From contig JAVHZZ010000016.1 of NCBI GenBank assembly GCA_036250195.1, positions 744,001 through 808,000 of the forward strand: a stretch of 64,000 nt of DNA, in the 5' to 3' direction. Source of the stretch: Mixophyes australis. Taxonomy: Eukaryota > Chordata > Amphibia > Anura > Limnodynastidae. The notes under the pieces are model-generated. The model worked only from the letters and a program-made list of their open reading frames with translations, was not told where the DNA came from and made no database searches. The position numbers were made by a program, and so were the translations under genes. This document shows, piece by piece, positions 1-15,047 of this stretch. Numbering within the stretch: the stretch's first letter is position 1; every line of letters starts with the position of its first letter.

Positions 1-577
1 GAATCATGAATTGAATCATGAATCATGAATATAATCATGAATCATGAATTGCATTATGAATCATGAATTGAATCTTGAATCATTAATCATGAATTAAATC
101 ATGAATCATGAAATGAATCATGAATTGAATCATGAATCATGAAATGAATCATGAATTGAATCATAAATTGAATCATGAATCATGAATAATGAATTGAATC
201 ATAAATCATGAAATGAATCATGAATTGAATCATGAATCATGAATTGAATCATGAATCATGAATTGAATCATGAATCATGAATTGAATCATGAATCATGAA
301 TTGAATCATGAATCATGAATCATGAATCATGAATTGAATCATGAATCATGAATCATGAAATGAATCAAGAATCATGAATCGAATAATGAATCATGAATTG
401 AATCATGAATCATGAATTGAATCATGAATTATGAATCGAAACAAGAATCATGAAATGAATCATGAATCATGAAACGAATCATAAATCATTAATCATGAAT
501 CGAATCATGAATCATGAATTGAATCATGAATCATGAATTGAATCATGAATCATAAATCGAATCATAAATCTTGAATC
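1..577. repeat. Left-edge partial higher-order copy
   Basis: The window opens in phase on a heptamer and runs through ordinary L/S words. It contains one copy of the GAAAC landmark module at 433-504, followed by a heptamer pair CATAAATC and TTGAATCG near 560-580. The same order of markers recurs at 2.2-2.4 kb and 3.8-4.0 kb, so this is the right part of a copy whose left part lies outside the window. Nothing other than satellite is seen. Confidence 0.8.
433..504. repeat. GAAAC landmark module (first of many copies)
   Basis: This recognisable ~70-bp word combination serves as a ruler for the array. It reads GAATC then GAAACAAGAATCATG, a GAAAT pentamer, two heptamers, GAAAC, then CATAAATC and CATTAATC heptamer variants. 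The GAAAC starts that I counted are 438, 2233, 3834, 5644, 8432, 10538, 15139, 17115, 19063, 21806 and 24045, with a mutated copy at 28785 (TAAACAAG). On the right they are 34821, 35167, 39263, 39678, 42680, 44905, 46221, 48060, 50156, 50587, 53197, 53628, 58089, 58541, 58951, 60102, 61600, 62010 and 63174. Bases after GAAAC differ by block: AAG (outer left copies), GAG (5644, 8432, 17115, 19063, 21806) and ACG (all right-hand copies). This makes it a lineage marker. No function is implied. Confidence 0.85.
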
Positions 578-890
578 GAATCATGAATCATGAATTGAAT
601 CATGAATTATGAATCATGAATCATGAATCGAATCATGAATCATTAATCATGAATTGAATCATGAATCATGAATCATGAATTGAATCATGAATCGAATCAT
701 GAATCATGAATTGATACATGAATCATAATTAGAATCATGAATCTCGAATCATGAATTAAATCATGAATCATGAATTGAATCATGAATTGAATCATAAATC
801 ATGAATCATGAATTGAATCATGAATCATAAATCAAATCATGAATCATGAATTGAATCATGAATCATGAATATAATCATGAATCATGAATT
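578..890. repeat. 313-bp direct repeat, copy 1
   Basis: This segment matches 891-1203 at a constant offset of 313 bp. Anchors are GAATTATG (604/917), the pentamer before the rare heptamer ATACAT (708/1021), ATTAGAATC after it, GAATCTCG, and GAATATAATC (867/1180). The two copies differ at a few bases, for example TTGATACATG here against TTTATACATG in copy 2, and CATAAATCAAATC against CATAAATCGAATC. Constant spacing with only substitutions indicates a fairly recent tandem duplication. Confidence 0.85.
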
Positions 891-1203
891 GAATCATGAA
901 TCATGAATTGAATCATGAATTATGAATCATGAATCATGAATCGAATCATGAATCATTAATCATGAATTGAATCATGAATCATGAATCATGAATTGAATCA
1001 TGAATCGAATCATGAATCATGAATTTATACATGAATCATAATTAGAATCATGAATCTCGAATCATGAATTAAATCATGAATCATGAATTGAATCATGAAT
1101 TGAATCATAAATCATGAATCATGAATTGAATCATGAATCATAAATCGAATCATGAATCATGAATTGAATCATGAATCATGAATATAATCATGAATCATGA
1201 ATT
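891..1203. repeat. 313-bp direct repeat, copy 2
   Basis: This is the second member of the 313-bp pair described for 578-890. It carries the private substitution giving TTTATACATG near 1024. Similarity to copy 1 ends just after 1203, where this side continues with a GAATC pentamer while copy 1 continues into copy 2. The GATACATG/ATTAG cluster it contains also occurs at 13045, 26719, 31430 and 36283. Confidence 0.85.
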
Positions 1204-1640
1204 GAATCATGAATCATGAATCGAATCATGAATTATGAATTGAATCATAATTTGAATCATGAATCATGAATCATGAATCATGAATTAAATCATGAATCGA
1301 ATCATGAATCATGAATCATGAATCATGAATTGAATCATGAATTGAATCATAAATCATGAATCATGAATTGAATTATGAATCATAAATCGAATCATGAATC
1401 ATGAATCATGAATTGAATCATGAATCATGAATATAATCATGAATCATGAATTGCATCATGAATCATGAATTGAATCATGAATCATTAATCATGAATTAAA
1501 TCATGAATCATGAAATGAATCATGAATTGAATCATAAATCATGAAATGAATCATGAATTGAATCATGAATCATGAATTGAATCATGAATCATGAATTGAA
1601 TCATGAATCATGAATTGAATCATGAATCATGAAATGAATC
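1204..1640. repeat. 7/5 satellite, no clear local partner
   Basis: Ordinary L/S words with the GAATATAATC and GAATTGCATC variants near 1430-1455 and CATTAATC/AATTAAATC near 1485-1500. The same cluster (GAATATAATC, GAATTGCATC, CATTAATC, TTAAATC) recurs many times elsewhere, for example near 3070-3160, 4560-4700 and 7315-7460. It therefore belongs to the common HOR background. No gene or foreign sequence is seen. Confidence 0.75.
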
Positions 1641-3190
1641 ATGAATTGAATCATGAATCATGAATCATGAATTGAATCATGAATCACGATTCATGAATTG
1701 AATCATGAATCATGAATCAAATCATGAATCATAAATTGAATCATGAATCATGAATCATGAATCATGAATTGAATTATGAATTGAATCATAAATCAAGAAT
1801 CCTGAATTGAATCATGAATCATGAATTAAATCATGAATTATGAATCATGAATCATGAATCGAATCATGAATCATGAAATGAATCATGAATCATGAATCGA
1901 ATCATGAATCTCGAATCATGAATTGAATCATGAATTGAATTATGAATCTCGAATCATGAATTGATTCATGAATCATGAATCATAAATCGAATCATGAATC
2001 ATGAATTGAATCATGAATCATGAATTGAATCATGAATCATGAATCATGAATTGAATCATGAATTATGAATCATGAATCGAAACATGAATCATGAATTGAA
2101 TCATGAATCATGAATCATGAAATGAATCAAGAATCATGAATCGAATCATGAATCATGAATCATGAATAATGAATCGAATAATGAATCATGAATTGAATCA
2201 TGAATCATGAATTAAATCATGAATTATGAATCGAAACAAGAATCATGAAATGAATCATGAATCATGAAACGAATCATAAATCATTAATCATGAATCGAAT
2301 CATGAATCATGAATTGAATCATGAATCATGAATTGAATCATGATTTGAATCATGAATCATGAATCATGAATTGAATCATGAATCATAAATCGAATCATAA
2401 ATCTTGAATCGAATCATGAATCATGAATCGAATCATGAATCATGAATTGAATCATGAATTATGAATCATGAATCATGAATCGAATCATGAATCATGAATT
2501 GAATCATGAATTGAATCATAAATCAAGAATCCTGAATTGAATCATGAATCATGAATCGAATCATGAATCATGAATTGAATCATGAATTATGAATCATGAA
2601 TCATGAATCGAATCATGAATCATGAATTGAATCATGAATCATGAAATGAATCATGAATTGAATCATGAATCATGAATAATGAATTGAATCATGAATCATG
2701 AAATGAATCATGAATTGAATCATGAATCATGAATTGAATCATGAATCATGAATTGAATCATGAATTGAATCATGAATCATGAATCATGAATTGAATCACG
2801 AATCATGAATTGAATCATGAATTGAATCATGAATCATGAATCATGAATTGAATCATGAATCATGAATAATGAATTGAATCATGAATCATGAAATGAATCA
2901 TGAATTGAATCATGAATCATGAATTGAATCATGAATCATGAATTGAATCATGAATTGAATCATGAATCATGAATCAAATCATGAATCATAAATTGAATCA
3001 TGAATCATGAATCGAATCATGAATTATGAATTGAATCATAATTTGAATCATGAATCATGAATCATGAATATAATCATGAATCATGAATTGCATCATGAAT
3101 CATGAATTGAATCATGAATTGAATCATAAATCATGAATCATGAATATAATCATGAATCATGAATTGCATCATGAATCATGAATTGAATCA
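1640..3190. repeat. ~1.5-1.6-kb higher-order unit, copy 1
   Basis: This unit pairs with 3230-4680. Marker pairs are CACGATTCATG (1685/3271, offset 1586; seen only in these two places), GAATCTCG followed by GATTCATG (1948/3542, offset 1594), GAAACAAG (2233/3834, offset 1601), CACGAATC (2797/4289, offset 1492) and the TAATTTG word (3039/4531, offset 1492). The offset falls by about 100 bp between the middle and the end because this copy has an extra block of words near 2.4-2.6 kb, including a second GAATTATG segment. Changes in offset are sums of 5s and 7s. Confidence 0.8.
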
Positions 3191-3229
3191 TGAATCATGA
3201 ATTGAATCATGAATCATGAAATGAATCAT

Positions 3230-4680
3230 GAATTGAATCATGAATCATGAATCATGAATTGAATCATGAATCACGATTCATGAATTGAATCATGAATCAT
3301 GAATCAAATCATGAATCATAAATTGAATCATGAATCATGAATCATGAATCATGAATTGAATTATGAATTGAATCATAAATCAAGAATCCTGAATTGAATC
3401 ATGAATCATGAATTAAATCATGAATTATGAATCATGAATCATGAATCGAATCATGAATCATGAAATGAATCATGAATCATGAATCGAATCATGAATCTCG
3501 AATCATGAATTGAATCATGAATCATGAATTGAATTATGAATCTCGAATCATGAATTGATTCATGAATCATGAATCATAAATCGAATCATGAATCATGAAT
3601 TGAATCATGAATCATGAATTGAATCATGAATCATGAATCATGAATCATGAATTGAATCATGAATTATGAATCATGAATCGAAACATGAATCATGAATTGA
3701 ATCATGAATCATGAATCATGAAATGAATCAAGAATCATGAATCGAATCATGAATCATGAATCATGAATAATGAATCGAATAATGAATCATGAATTGAATC
3801 ATGAATCATGAATTAAATCATGAATTATGAATCGAAACAAGAATCATGAAATGAATCATGAATCATGAAACGAATCATAAATCATTAATCATGAATCGAA
3901 TCATGAATCATGAATTGAATCATGAATCATGAATTGAATCATGAATCATAAATCGAATCATAAATCTTGAATCGAATCATGAATCATGAATTGAATCATG
4001 AATTATGAATCATGAATCATGAATCGAATCATGAATCATGAATTGAATCATGAATTGAATCATAAATCAAGAATCCTGAATTGAATCATGAATCATGAAT
4101 CGAATCATGAATCATGAATTGAATCATGAATCATGAAATGAATCATGAATTGAATCATGAATCATGAATAATGAATTGAATCATGAATCATGAAATGAAT
4201 CATGAATTGAATCATGAATCATGAATTGAATCATGAATCATGAATTGAATCATGAATTGAATCATGAATCATGAATCATGAATTGAATCACGAATCATGA
4301 ATTGAATCATGAATTCAATCATGAATCATGAATCATGAATTGAATCATGAATCATGAATAATGAATTGAATCATGAATCATTAAATGAATCATGAATTGA
4401 ATCATGAATCATGAATTGAATCATGAATCATGAATTGAATCATGAATTGAATCATGAATCATGAATCAAATCATGAATCATAAATTGAATCATGAATCAT
4501 GAATCGAATCATGAATTATGAATTGAATCATAATTTGAATCATGAATCATGAATCATGAATATAATCATGAATCATGAATTGCATCATGAATCATGAATT
4601 GAATCATGAATTGAATCATAAATCATGAATCATGAATATAATCATGAATCATGAATTGCATCATGAATCATGAATTGAAT
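3230..4680. repeat. ~1.5-1.6-kb higher-order unit, copy 2
   Basis: Second copy of the unit at 1640-3190, with the shared private variant CACGATTCATG at 3271. It lacks about 100 bp present in copy 1 near 2.4-2.6 kb. A private GAATTCAATC (an EcoRI site) occurs at 4311, where copy 1 has GAATTGAATC. Its right portion (about 4.08 kb on) also pairs with the ~2.8-kb unit beginning at 6.83 kb, so unit edges overlap in the way expected after several rounds of unequal exchange in different registers. Confidence 0.8.
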
Positions 4681-6800
4681 CATGAATCATTAATCATGAA
4701 TTAAATCATGAATCATGAAACGAATCATGAATTGAATCATGAATCATGAAATGAATCATGAATTGAATCATAAATTGAATCATGAATCATGAATAATGAA
4801 TTGAATCATAAATCATGAAATGAATCATGAATTGAATCATGAATCATGAATTGAATCATGAATCATGAATTGAATCATGAATCATGAAATGAATCATGAA
4901 ATGAATCATGAATTGAATCATGAATCATGAATTGAATCATGAATCATGATTCATGAATTGAATCATGAATCATGAATCAAATCATGAATCATAAATTGAA
5001 TCATGAATCATGAATCATGAATTGAATCATGAATCATGATTCATGAATTGAATCATGAATCATGAATCAAATCATGAATCATAAATTGAATCATGAATCA
5101 TGAATCATGAATCATGAATTGAATTATGAATTGAATCATAAATCAAGAATCCTGAATTGAATTATGAATCATGAATTAAATCATGAATTATGAATCATGA
5201 ATCATGAATCGAATCATGAATCATGAAATGAATCATGAATCATGAATCGAATCATGAATTTCGAATCATGAATTGAATCATGAATCATGAATTGAATCAT
5301 GAATCTCGAATCATGAATTGATTCATGAATCATGAATCATAAATCGAATCATGAATCATGAATTGAATCATGAATCATGAATTGAATCATGAATCATGAA
5401 TTGAATCAAGAATCATGAATCATGAATCATGAATTGAATCATGAATTATGAATCATGAATCGAAACATGAATCATGAATTGAATCATGAATCATGAATCA
5501 TGAAATGAATCAAGAATCATGAATCGAATCATGAATCATGAATCATGAATCATGAATCATGAATCATGAATCATGAATAATGAATCGAATAATGAATCAT
5601 GAATTGAATCATGAATCATGAATTGAATCATGAATTATGAATCGAAACGAGAATCATGAAATGAATCATGAATCATGAAACGAATCATAAATCATTAATC
5701 ATGAATCGAATCATGAATCATGAATTGAATCATGAATCATGAATTGAATCATGATTTGAATCATGAATCATGAGTCATGAATTGAATCATGAATCATAAT
5801 TCGAATCATAAATCTTGAATCGAATCATGAATCATGAATTAAATCATGAATTATGAATCATGAATCATGAATCGAATCATGAATCATGAATCGAATCATG
5901 AATCATGAATTGAATCATGAATTGAATCATAAATCAAGAATCCTGAATTGAATCATGAATCATGAATCGAATCATGAATCATGAATTGAATCATGAATTA
6001 TGAATCATGAATCATGAATCGAATCATGAATCATGAATTGAATCATGAATCATGAATTGAATCATGAATTGAATCATGAATCATGAATAATGAATTGAAT
6101 CATGAATCATGAAATGAATCATGAATTGAATCATGAATCATGAATTGAATCATGAATCATGAATTGAATCATGAATTGAATCATGAATCATGAATCATGA
6201 ATTGAATCACGAATCATGAATCATGAATTGAATCACGAATCATGAATCATGATTCATGAATTGAATCATGAATCATGAATCAAATCATGAATCATAAATT
6301 GAATCATGAATCATGAATTGAATCATGAATTATGAATTGAATCATAATTTGAATCATGAATCATGAATCATGAATCATGAATCATGAATTAAATCATGAA
6401 TCGAATCATGAATCATGAATTGAATCATGAATTGAATCATAAATCATGAATCATGAATTGAATCATGAATCATAAATCGAATCATGAATCATGAATTGAA
6501 TCATGAATCATGAATATAATCATGAATCATGAATTGCATCATGAATCATGAATTGAATCTTGAATCATTAATCATGAATTAAATCATGAATCATGAAATG
6601 AATCATGAATTGAATCATGAATCATGAAATGAATCATGAATTGAATCATAAATTGAATCATGAATCATGAATAATGAATTGAATCATAAATCATGAAATG
6701 AATCATGAATTGAATCATGAATCATGAATTGAATCATGAATCATGAAATGAATCATGAATTTAATCATGAATCATGAATTGAATCATGAATCATGATTCA
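4080..6800. repeat. ~2.76-2.80-kb higher-order unit, copy 1
   Basis: This unit pairs with 6830-9600. Marker pairs are TAATTTG (4531/7288, offset 2757), GAATCTCG plus GATTCATG (5305/8100, offset 2795), GAAACGAG (5644/8432, offset 2788), TGAGTCA (5771/8559, offset 2788) and TGATTCATG (near 6795/9595, offset 2800). The offset creeps from 2757 to 2800 by whole-unit gains. GAAACGAG and TGAGTCA are absent from the two shorter units to the left, so they mark this lineage. A run of seven GAATCAT plus GAATAAT lies at 5526-5581. Confidence 0.85.
5771..5777. repeat. TGAGTCA variant heptamer (HOR marker)
   Basis: A single A-to-G change turns the usual TGAATCA into TGAGTCA, identical to the consensus recognised by AP-1/Gcn4-type bZIP proteins. 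It recurs at 8559, 17242, 19190 and 21933, always in the same HOR context, and separately at 33293, 56550, 60807 and 63813. The spacing shows inheritance by duplication. Any protein binding is speculation. Confidence 0.7.
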
Positions 6801-6829
6801 TGAATTGAATCATGAATTATGAATCATGA

Positions 6830-9600
6830 ATCATGAATCGAATCATGAATCATGAATTGAATCATGAATCATGAAATGAATCATGAATTGAATCATGAAT
6901 CATGAATAATGAATTGAATCATGAATCATGAAATGAATCATGAATTGAATCATGAATCATGAATTGAATCATGAATCATGAATTGAATCATGAATCATGA
7001 ATTGAATCATGAATTGAATCATGAATCATGAATCATGAATTGAATCACGAATCATGAATTGAATCATGAATTGAATCATGAATCATGAATCATGAATTGA
7101 ATCATGAATCATGAATAATGAATTGAATCATGAATCATGAAATTAATCATGAATTGAATCATGAATCATGAATTGAATCATGAATCATGAATTGAATCAT
7201 GAATTGAATCATGAATCATGAATTAAATCATGAATCATAAATTGAATCATGAATCATGAATCGAATCATGAATTATGAATTGAATCATAATTTGAATCAT
7301 GAATCATGAATCATGAATATAATCATGAATCATGAATTGCATCATGAATCATGAATTGAATCATGAATTGAATCATAAATCATGAATCATGAATATAATC
7401 ATGAATCATGAATTGCATCATGAATCATGAATTGAATCATGAATCATTAATCATGAATTAAATCATGAATCATGAAATGAATCATGAATTGAATCATGAA
7501 TCATGAAATGAATCATGAATTGAATCATAAATTGAATCATGAATCATGAATAATGAATTGAATCATAAATCATGAAATGAATCATGAATTGAATCATGAA
7601 TCATGAATTGAATCATGAATCATGAATTGAATCATGAATCATGAATTGAATCATGAATCATGAATTGAATCATGAATCATGAAATGAATCATGAAATGAA
7701 TCATGAATTGAATCATGAATCATGAATTGAATCATGAATCATGATTCATGAATTGAATCATGAATCATGAATCAAATCATGAATCATAAATTGAATCATG
7801 AATCATGAATCATGAATTGAATCATGAATCATGATTCATGAATTGAATCATGAATCATGAATCAAATCATGAATCATAAATTGAATCATGAATCATGAAT
7901 CATGAATCATGAATTGAATTATGAATTGAATCATAAATCAAGAATCCTGAATTGAATTATGAATCATGAATTAAATCATGAATTATGAATCATGAATCAT
8001 GAATCGAATCATGAATCATGAAATGAATCATGAATCATGAATCGAATCATGAATTTCGAATCATGAATTGAATCATGAATCATGAATTGAATCATGAATC
8101 TCGAATCATGAATTGATTCATGAATCATGAATCATAAATCGAATTATGAATCATGAATTGAATCATGAATCATGAATTGAATCATGAATCATGAATTGAA
8201 TCAAGAATCATGAATCATGAATCATGAATTGAATCATGAATTATGAATCATGAATCGAAACATGAATCATGAATTGAATCATGAATCATGAATCATGAAA
8301 TGAATCAAGAATCATGAATCGAATCATGAATCATGAATCATAAATCATGAATCATGAATCATGAATAATGAATCGAATAATGAATCATGAATTGAATCAT
8401 GAATCATGAATTGAATCATGAATTATGAATCGAAACGAGAATCATGAAATGAATCATGAATCATGAAACGAATCATAAATCATTAATCATGAATCGAATC
8501 ATGAATCATGAATTGAATCATGAATCATGAATTGAATCATGATTTGAATCATGAATCATGAGTCATGAATTGAATCATGAATCATAATTCGAATCATAAA
8601 TCTTGAATCGAATCATGAATCATGAATTAAATCATGAATTATGAATCATGAATCATGAATCGAATCATGAATCATGAATCGAATCATGAATCATGAATTG
8701 AATCATGAATTGAATCATAAATCAAGAATCCTGAATTGAATCATGAATCATGAATCGAATCATGAATCATGAATTGAATCATGAATTATGAATCATGAAT
8801 CATGAATCGAATCATGAATCATGAATTGAATCATGAATCATGAAATGAATCATGAATTGAATCATGAATCATGAATAATGAATTGAATCATGAATCATGA
8901 AATGAATCATGAATTGAATCATGAATCATGAATTGAATCATGAATCATGAATTGAATCATGAATTGAATCATGAATCATGAATCATGAATTGAATCACGA
9001 ATCATGAATCATGAATTGAATCACGAATCATGAATCATGATTCATGAATTGAATCATGAATCATGAATCAAATCATGAATCATAAATTGAATCATGAATC
9101 ATGAATTGAATCATGAATTATGAATTGAATCATAATTTGAATCATGAATCATGAATCATGAATCATGAATCATGAATTAAATCATGAATCGAATCATGAA
9201 TCATGAATTGAATCATGAATTGAATCATAAATCATGAATTGAATCATGAATCATAAATCGAATCATGAATCATGAATTGAATCATGAATCATGAATATAA
9301 TCATGAATCATGAATTGCATCATGAATCATGAATTGAATCTTGAATCATTAATCATGAATTAAATCATGAATCATGAAATGAATCATGAATTGAATCATG
9401 AATCATGAAATGAATCATGAATTGAATCATAAATTGAATCATGAATCATGAATAATGAATTGAATCATAAATCATGAAATGAATCATGAATAATGAATTG
9501 AATCATGAATTGAATCATGAATCATGAATTGAATCATGAATCATGAAATGAATCATGAATTTAATCATGAATCATGAATTGAATCATGAATCATGATTCA
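6830..9600. repeat. ~2.76-2.80-kb higher-order unit, copy 2
   Basis: Second copy of the unit at 4080-6800 (anchors given there). Four consecutive 19-bp LLS words occur at 7591-7666. Differences from copy 1 include AATTAAATC for AATCAAATC near 7221 and one CATAAATC in place of a CATGAATC within the L run near 8340. After about 9600 the two copies diverge: this one continues with AATCAAATC words, while copy 1 switches back to the unit start at about 6800. Confidence 0.85.
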
Positions 9601-10446
9601 TGAATTGAATCATGAATCATGAATCAAATCATGAATCATAAATTGAATCATGAATCATGAATTGAATTATGAATTGAATCATAAATCAAGAATCCTGAAT
9701 TGAATCATGAATCATGAATTGAATCATGAATTATGAATCATGAATCATGAATCGAATCATGAATCATGAAATGAATCATGAATCATGAATCGAATCATGA
9801 ATCTCGTATCATGAATTGAATCATGAATCATGAATTGAATCATGAATTGAATCATAAATCATGAATCATGAATTGAATCATGAATCATAAATCGAATCAT
9901 AAATCATGAATCGAATCATGAATCATGAATCATGAATTGAATCATGAATTGAATCATAAATCAAGAATCCTGAATTGAATCATGAATCATGAATCGAATC
10001 ATGAATCATGAATTGAATCATGAATTATGAATCATGAATCATGAATCGAATCATGAATCATGAAACATGAATCATGAATTGAATCATAAATCATGAATCG
10101 AATCATGAATTAAATAATGAATCATGAATCATGAATTGAATCATGAATCATGAATCGAATCATGAATCATGAATCATGAATCATGAATTAAATCATAAAT
10201 TGAAATATAAATCATAAATCATGAATTGAATCATAAATCATGAATCATGAATCGAATCATGATTCATGAATCATGAATCATGAATCGAATCATAAATCAT
10301 GTATTGAATCATGAATCATGAATTAAATCATGAATCATGAATCATGAATTATGAATTGAATCATGAATTATGAATCATGAATCGAAACATGAATCATGAA
10401 TTGAATCATGAATCATGAATCATGAAATGAATCAAGAATCATGAAT

Positions 10447-12410
10447 CGAATCATGAATCATGAATCATGAATAATGAATCGAATCATGAATCATGAATTG
10501 AATCATGAATCATGAATTGAATCATGAATTATGAATCGAAACAAGAATCATGAAATGAATCATGAATCATGAAACGAATCATAAATCATTAATCATGAAT
10601 CGAATCATTAATCATGAATTGAATCATGAATCATGAATCAAGAATCATGATTTGAATCATGAATGATGAATCATGAATTGAATCATGAATCATAAATCGA
10701 ATCATAAATCTTGAATCGAATCATGAATCATGTATTTAATCATGAATTATTAATCATGAATCATGAATCGAATCATGAATCATGAATTGAATCATGAATT
10801 GATTCATAAATCAAGAATCCTGAATTGAATCATGAATCAAGAATCGAATCATGAATCATGAATTGAATCATGAATTATGAATCATGAATCATGAATCGAA
10901 TCATGAAACATGAATTGAATCATGAATCATGAATCATGAATCGAATCATGAATTATGAATCATGAATCGAATCATGAATTATGAATCATGAATCATGCAT
11001 CATGAATTAAATCATGAATCATGAATCATAAATCGAATAATGAATTATGAATCATGAATCATGAATCATGAATATTGAATTGAATCATGAATCATGAATC
11101 ATGAATCATGAATCATGAATTGAATCATGAATCGAATCATGAATGAAGAATTGAATCATGAATCATAATTCGAATCATGAATCTCGAATCATGAATTGAA
11201 TCATGAATCATGAATTGAATCATGAATTGAATCATAAATCATGAATCATGAATTGAATCATGAATCATAAATCGAATCATGAATCATGAATTGAATCATG
11301 AATTATGAATATAATCATGAATCATGAATTGCATCATGAATCATGAATTGAATCATGAATCATCAATCATGAATTAAATCATGAATCATGAATCATGAAA
11401 TGAATCATGAATTGAATCATGAATCATGAAATGAATCATGAATTGAATCATGAATTGAATCATGAATCATGAATAATGAATTGAATCATGAATCATGAAA
11501 TGAATCATGAATTGAATCATGAATCATGAATTGAATCATGAATCATGAATTGAATCATGAATCATGAATTGAATCATGAATCATGAAATGAATCATGAAA
11601 TGAATCATGAATCATGAATCATGAATTGAATCATGAATCATGAATCATGATTCATGAATTGAATCATGAATCATGAATCATGAATTGAATCATGAATCAT
11701 GAATCATGATTCATGAATTGAATCATGAATCATGAATCAAATCATGAATCATAAATTGAATCATGAATCATGAATCGAATCATGAATCATGAATCATAAA
11801 ATGAATCATGAATCATGAATCGAATCATGAATCATGAATCATGAATTAAATCATGAATTGAATCATGAATCATGAATCATGAAGTAAATCATGAATCGAA
11901 TCATGAATCATGAATCATGAATCGAATCATGAATCATGAATCATGAATCATGAATCATGAATTGAATCATGAATCGAATCATGAATCATGAATCATGAAT
12001 CGAATCATGAATTATGAATCATGAATCGAATCATGAATCATGAATTGAATCATGAATCATGAATTGAATCATGAATTGAATCATAAATCAAGAATCCTGA
12101 ATTGAATCATGAATCATGAATCGAATCATGAATCATGAATTGAATCATGAATTATGAATCATGAATCATGAATCGAATCATGAATCATGAATTGAATCAT
12201 GAATCATGAATCGAATCATGAATTATGAATCATGAATCGAATCATGAATCATGAATTGAATCATGCATCATGAATTAAATCATGAATCATGAATCATAAA
12301 TCGAATAATGAATTATGAATCATGAATCATGAATCGAATCATGAATCATGAATCTTGAATTGAATAATGAATCATGAATCATGAATCATGAATTGAATCA
12401 TGAATCATGA
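10447..12410. repeat. Internal ~4.6-kb-spaced direct repeat, left member
   Basis: This pairs with 15048-16790. Anchors are GAAACAAG 10538/15139 (4601), GAATGATG 10661/15260 (4599), GAATGAAG 11141/15745 (4604), the GAATTATGAATATAATC word near 11305/15905, and CAAGAATCCTG 12089/16532 (4443). The loss of about 160 bp before the last anchor is due to fewer words in the right member around 16.2-16.4 kb. The same ~4.6-4.8-kb spacing is seen in the second super-unit copy (24045/28785; 24606/29424). Confidence 0.75.
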
Positions 12411-15047
12411 ATTGAATCATGAATTGAATCATGAATCATCAATCATGAATTAAATCATGAATCATGAATCATGAAATGAATCATCAATCATCAATCATGA
12501 ATTAAATCATGAATCATGAATCATGAAATGAATCATGAATTGAATCATAAATCATGAAATGAATCATGAATTGAATCATGAATTGAATCATGAATCATGA
12601 ATAATGAATTGAATCATGAATCATGAATCATGAATTGAATCATGAATCATGAATTGAATCATGAATCATGAATTGAATCATGAATCATGAAATGAATCAT
12701 GAATCATGAATTGAATCATGAATCATGAATTGAATCATGAATCATGAAATGAATCATGAATCATGAATCATGAATTGAATCATGAATCATGAATCATGAT
12801 TCATGAATTGAATCATGAATCATGAATCAAATCATGAATCATAAATTGAATCATGAATCATGAATCATGAATCATGAATTAAATCATGAATTGAATCATG
12901 AATCATGAATTGAATCATGAATCAAATCATGAATCATGAATTGAATCATGAATCATGAATCGAATCATGAATCATGAATCATGAATTGAATCATGAATCA
13001 TGAATCATGAATTGAATCATGAATCGAATCATGAATCATGAATTGATACATGAATCATAATTAGAATCATGAATCTCGAATCATGAATTAAATCATGAAT
13101 CATGAATTGAATCATGAATTGAATCATAAATCATGAATCATGAATTGAATCATGAATCATAAATCGAATCATGAATCATTATTTGAATCATGAATCATGA
13201 ATATAATCATGAATCATGAATTGCATCATGAATCATGAATTGAATCATGAATCATGAATCATGAAATGAATCATGAATTGAATCTTGAATCATGAAATGA
13301 ATCATGAATTGAATCATGAATTGAATCATGAATTGAATCATGAATTATGAATTGAATCATGAATCATGAATTGAATCATGAATCATGAATTGAATCATGA
13401 ATTGAATCATGAATCATGAAATGAATCATGAATTGAATCATGAATCATGAATCATGAATTGAATCATGAATCATGAATAAAATCATGAATCATGAATCAT
13501 GAATCGAATCATGAATCATGAATTGAATCATGAATTGAATCATGAATCATGAATCATGAATCATGAATTAAATCATGAATCGAATCATGAATCATGAATC
13601 ATGAATTGAATCATGAATTGAATCATAAATCATGAATCATGAATTGAATCATGAATCATAAATCGAATCATGAATCATGAATTGAATCATTAATCATGAA
13701 TTAAATCATGAATCACGAATCATGAAATGAATCATGAATTGAATCATGAATCATGAAATGAATCATGATTTGAATCATGAATTGAATCATGAATCATGAA
13801 TAATGAATTGAATCATGAATCATGAAATGAATCATGAATTGAATCATGAATCATGAATTGAATCATGAATCATGAATTGAATCATGAATCATGAATCATG
13901 ATTCATGAATTGAATCATGAATCATGAATCAAATCATGAATCATAAATTGAATCATGAATCATGAATCGAATCATGAATCATGAATCATAAATTGAATCA
14001 TGAATCATGAATCGAATCATGAATCATGAATCATGAATCATGAATTAAATCATGAATTGAATCATGAATCATGAATCATGAATTAAATCATGAATCGAAT
14101 CATGAATCATGAATCATGAATCGAATCATGAATCATGAATCATGAATCATGAATCATGAATTGAATCATGAATCGAATCATGAATCATGAATCTAATCAT
14201 GAATTATGAATCATGAATCGAATCATGAATCATGAATTGAATCATGAATCATGAATTGAATCATGAATTGAATCATAAATCAAGAATCCTGAATTGAATC
14301 ATGAATCATGAATCGAATCATGAATCATGAATTGAATCATGAATTATGAATCATGAATCATGAATCGAATCATGAATCATGAATTGAATCATGAATCATG
14401 AATTGAATCATGAATTATGAATCATGAATCGAATCATGAATCATGAATTGAATCATGCATCATGAATTAAATCATGAATCATGAATCATAAATCGAATAA
14501 TGAATTATGAATCATGAATCATGAATCGAATCATGAATCATGAATCTTGAATTGAATAATGAATCATGAATCATGAATCATGAATTGAATCATGAATCGA
14601 ATCATGAATCATGAATTGAATCATGAATCATAATTCGAATCATGAATCTCGAATCATGAATTGAATCATGAATCATGAATTGAATCATGAATCATCAATC
14701 ATGAATTAAATCATGAATCATGAATCATGAAATGAATCATCAATCATCAATCATGAATTAAATCATGAATCATGAATCATGAAATGAATCATGAATTGAA
14801 TCATGAATCATGAATCATGAATCATGAATCGAATCATGAATCATGAATTGAATAATGAATCATGAATTATGAATCATGAATCATGAATTGAATCATAAAT
14901 TGAATCATAAATCATGAATTTAATCATGAATCATGAATCGAATCATGAATCATGAATTGAATCATAAATCATGAATCATGAATCATGAATTGAATCATGA
15001 ATCATGAATTAAATCATGAATCATGAACTGAATCATGAATCATGAAT

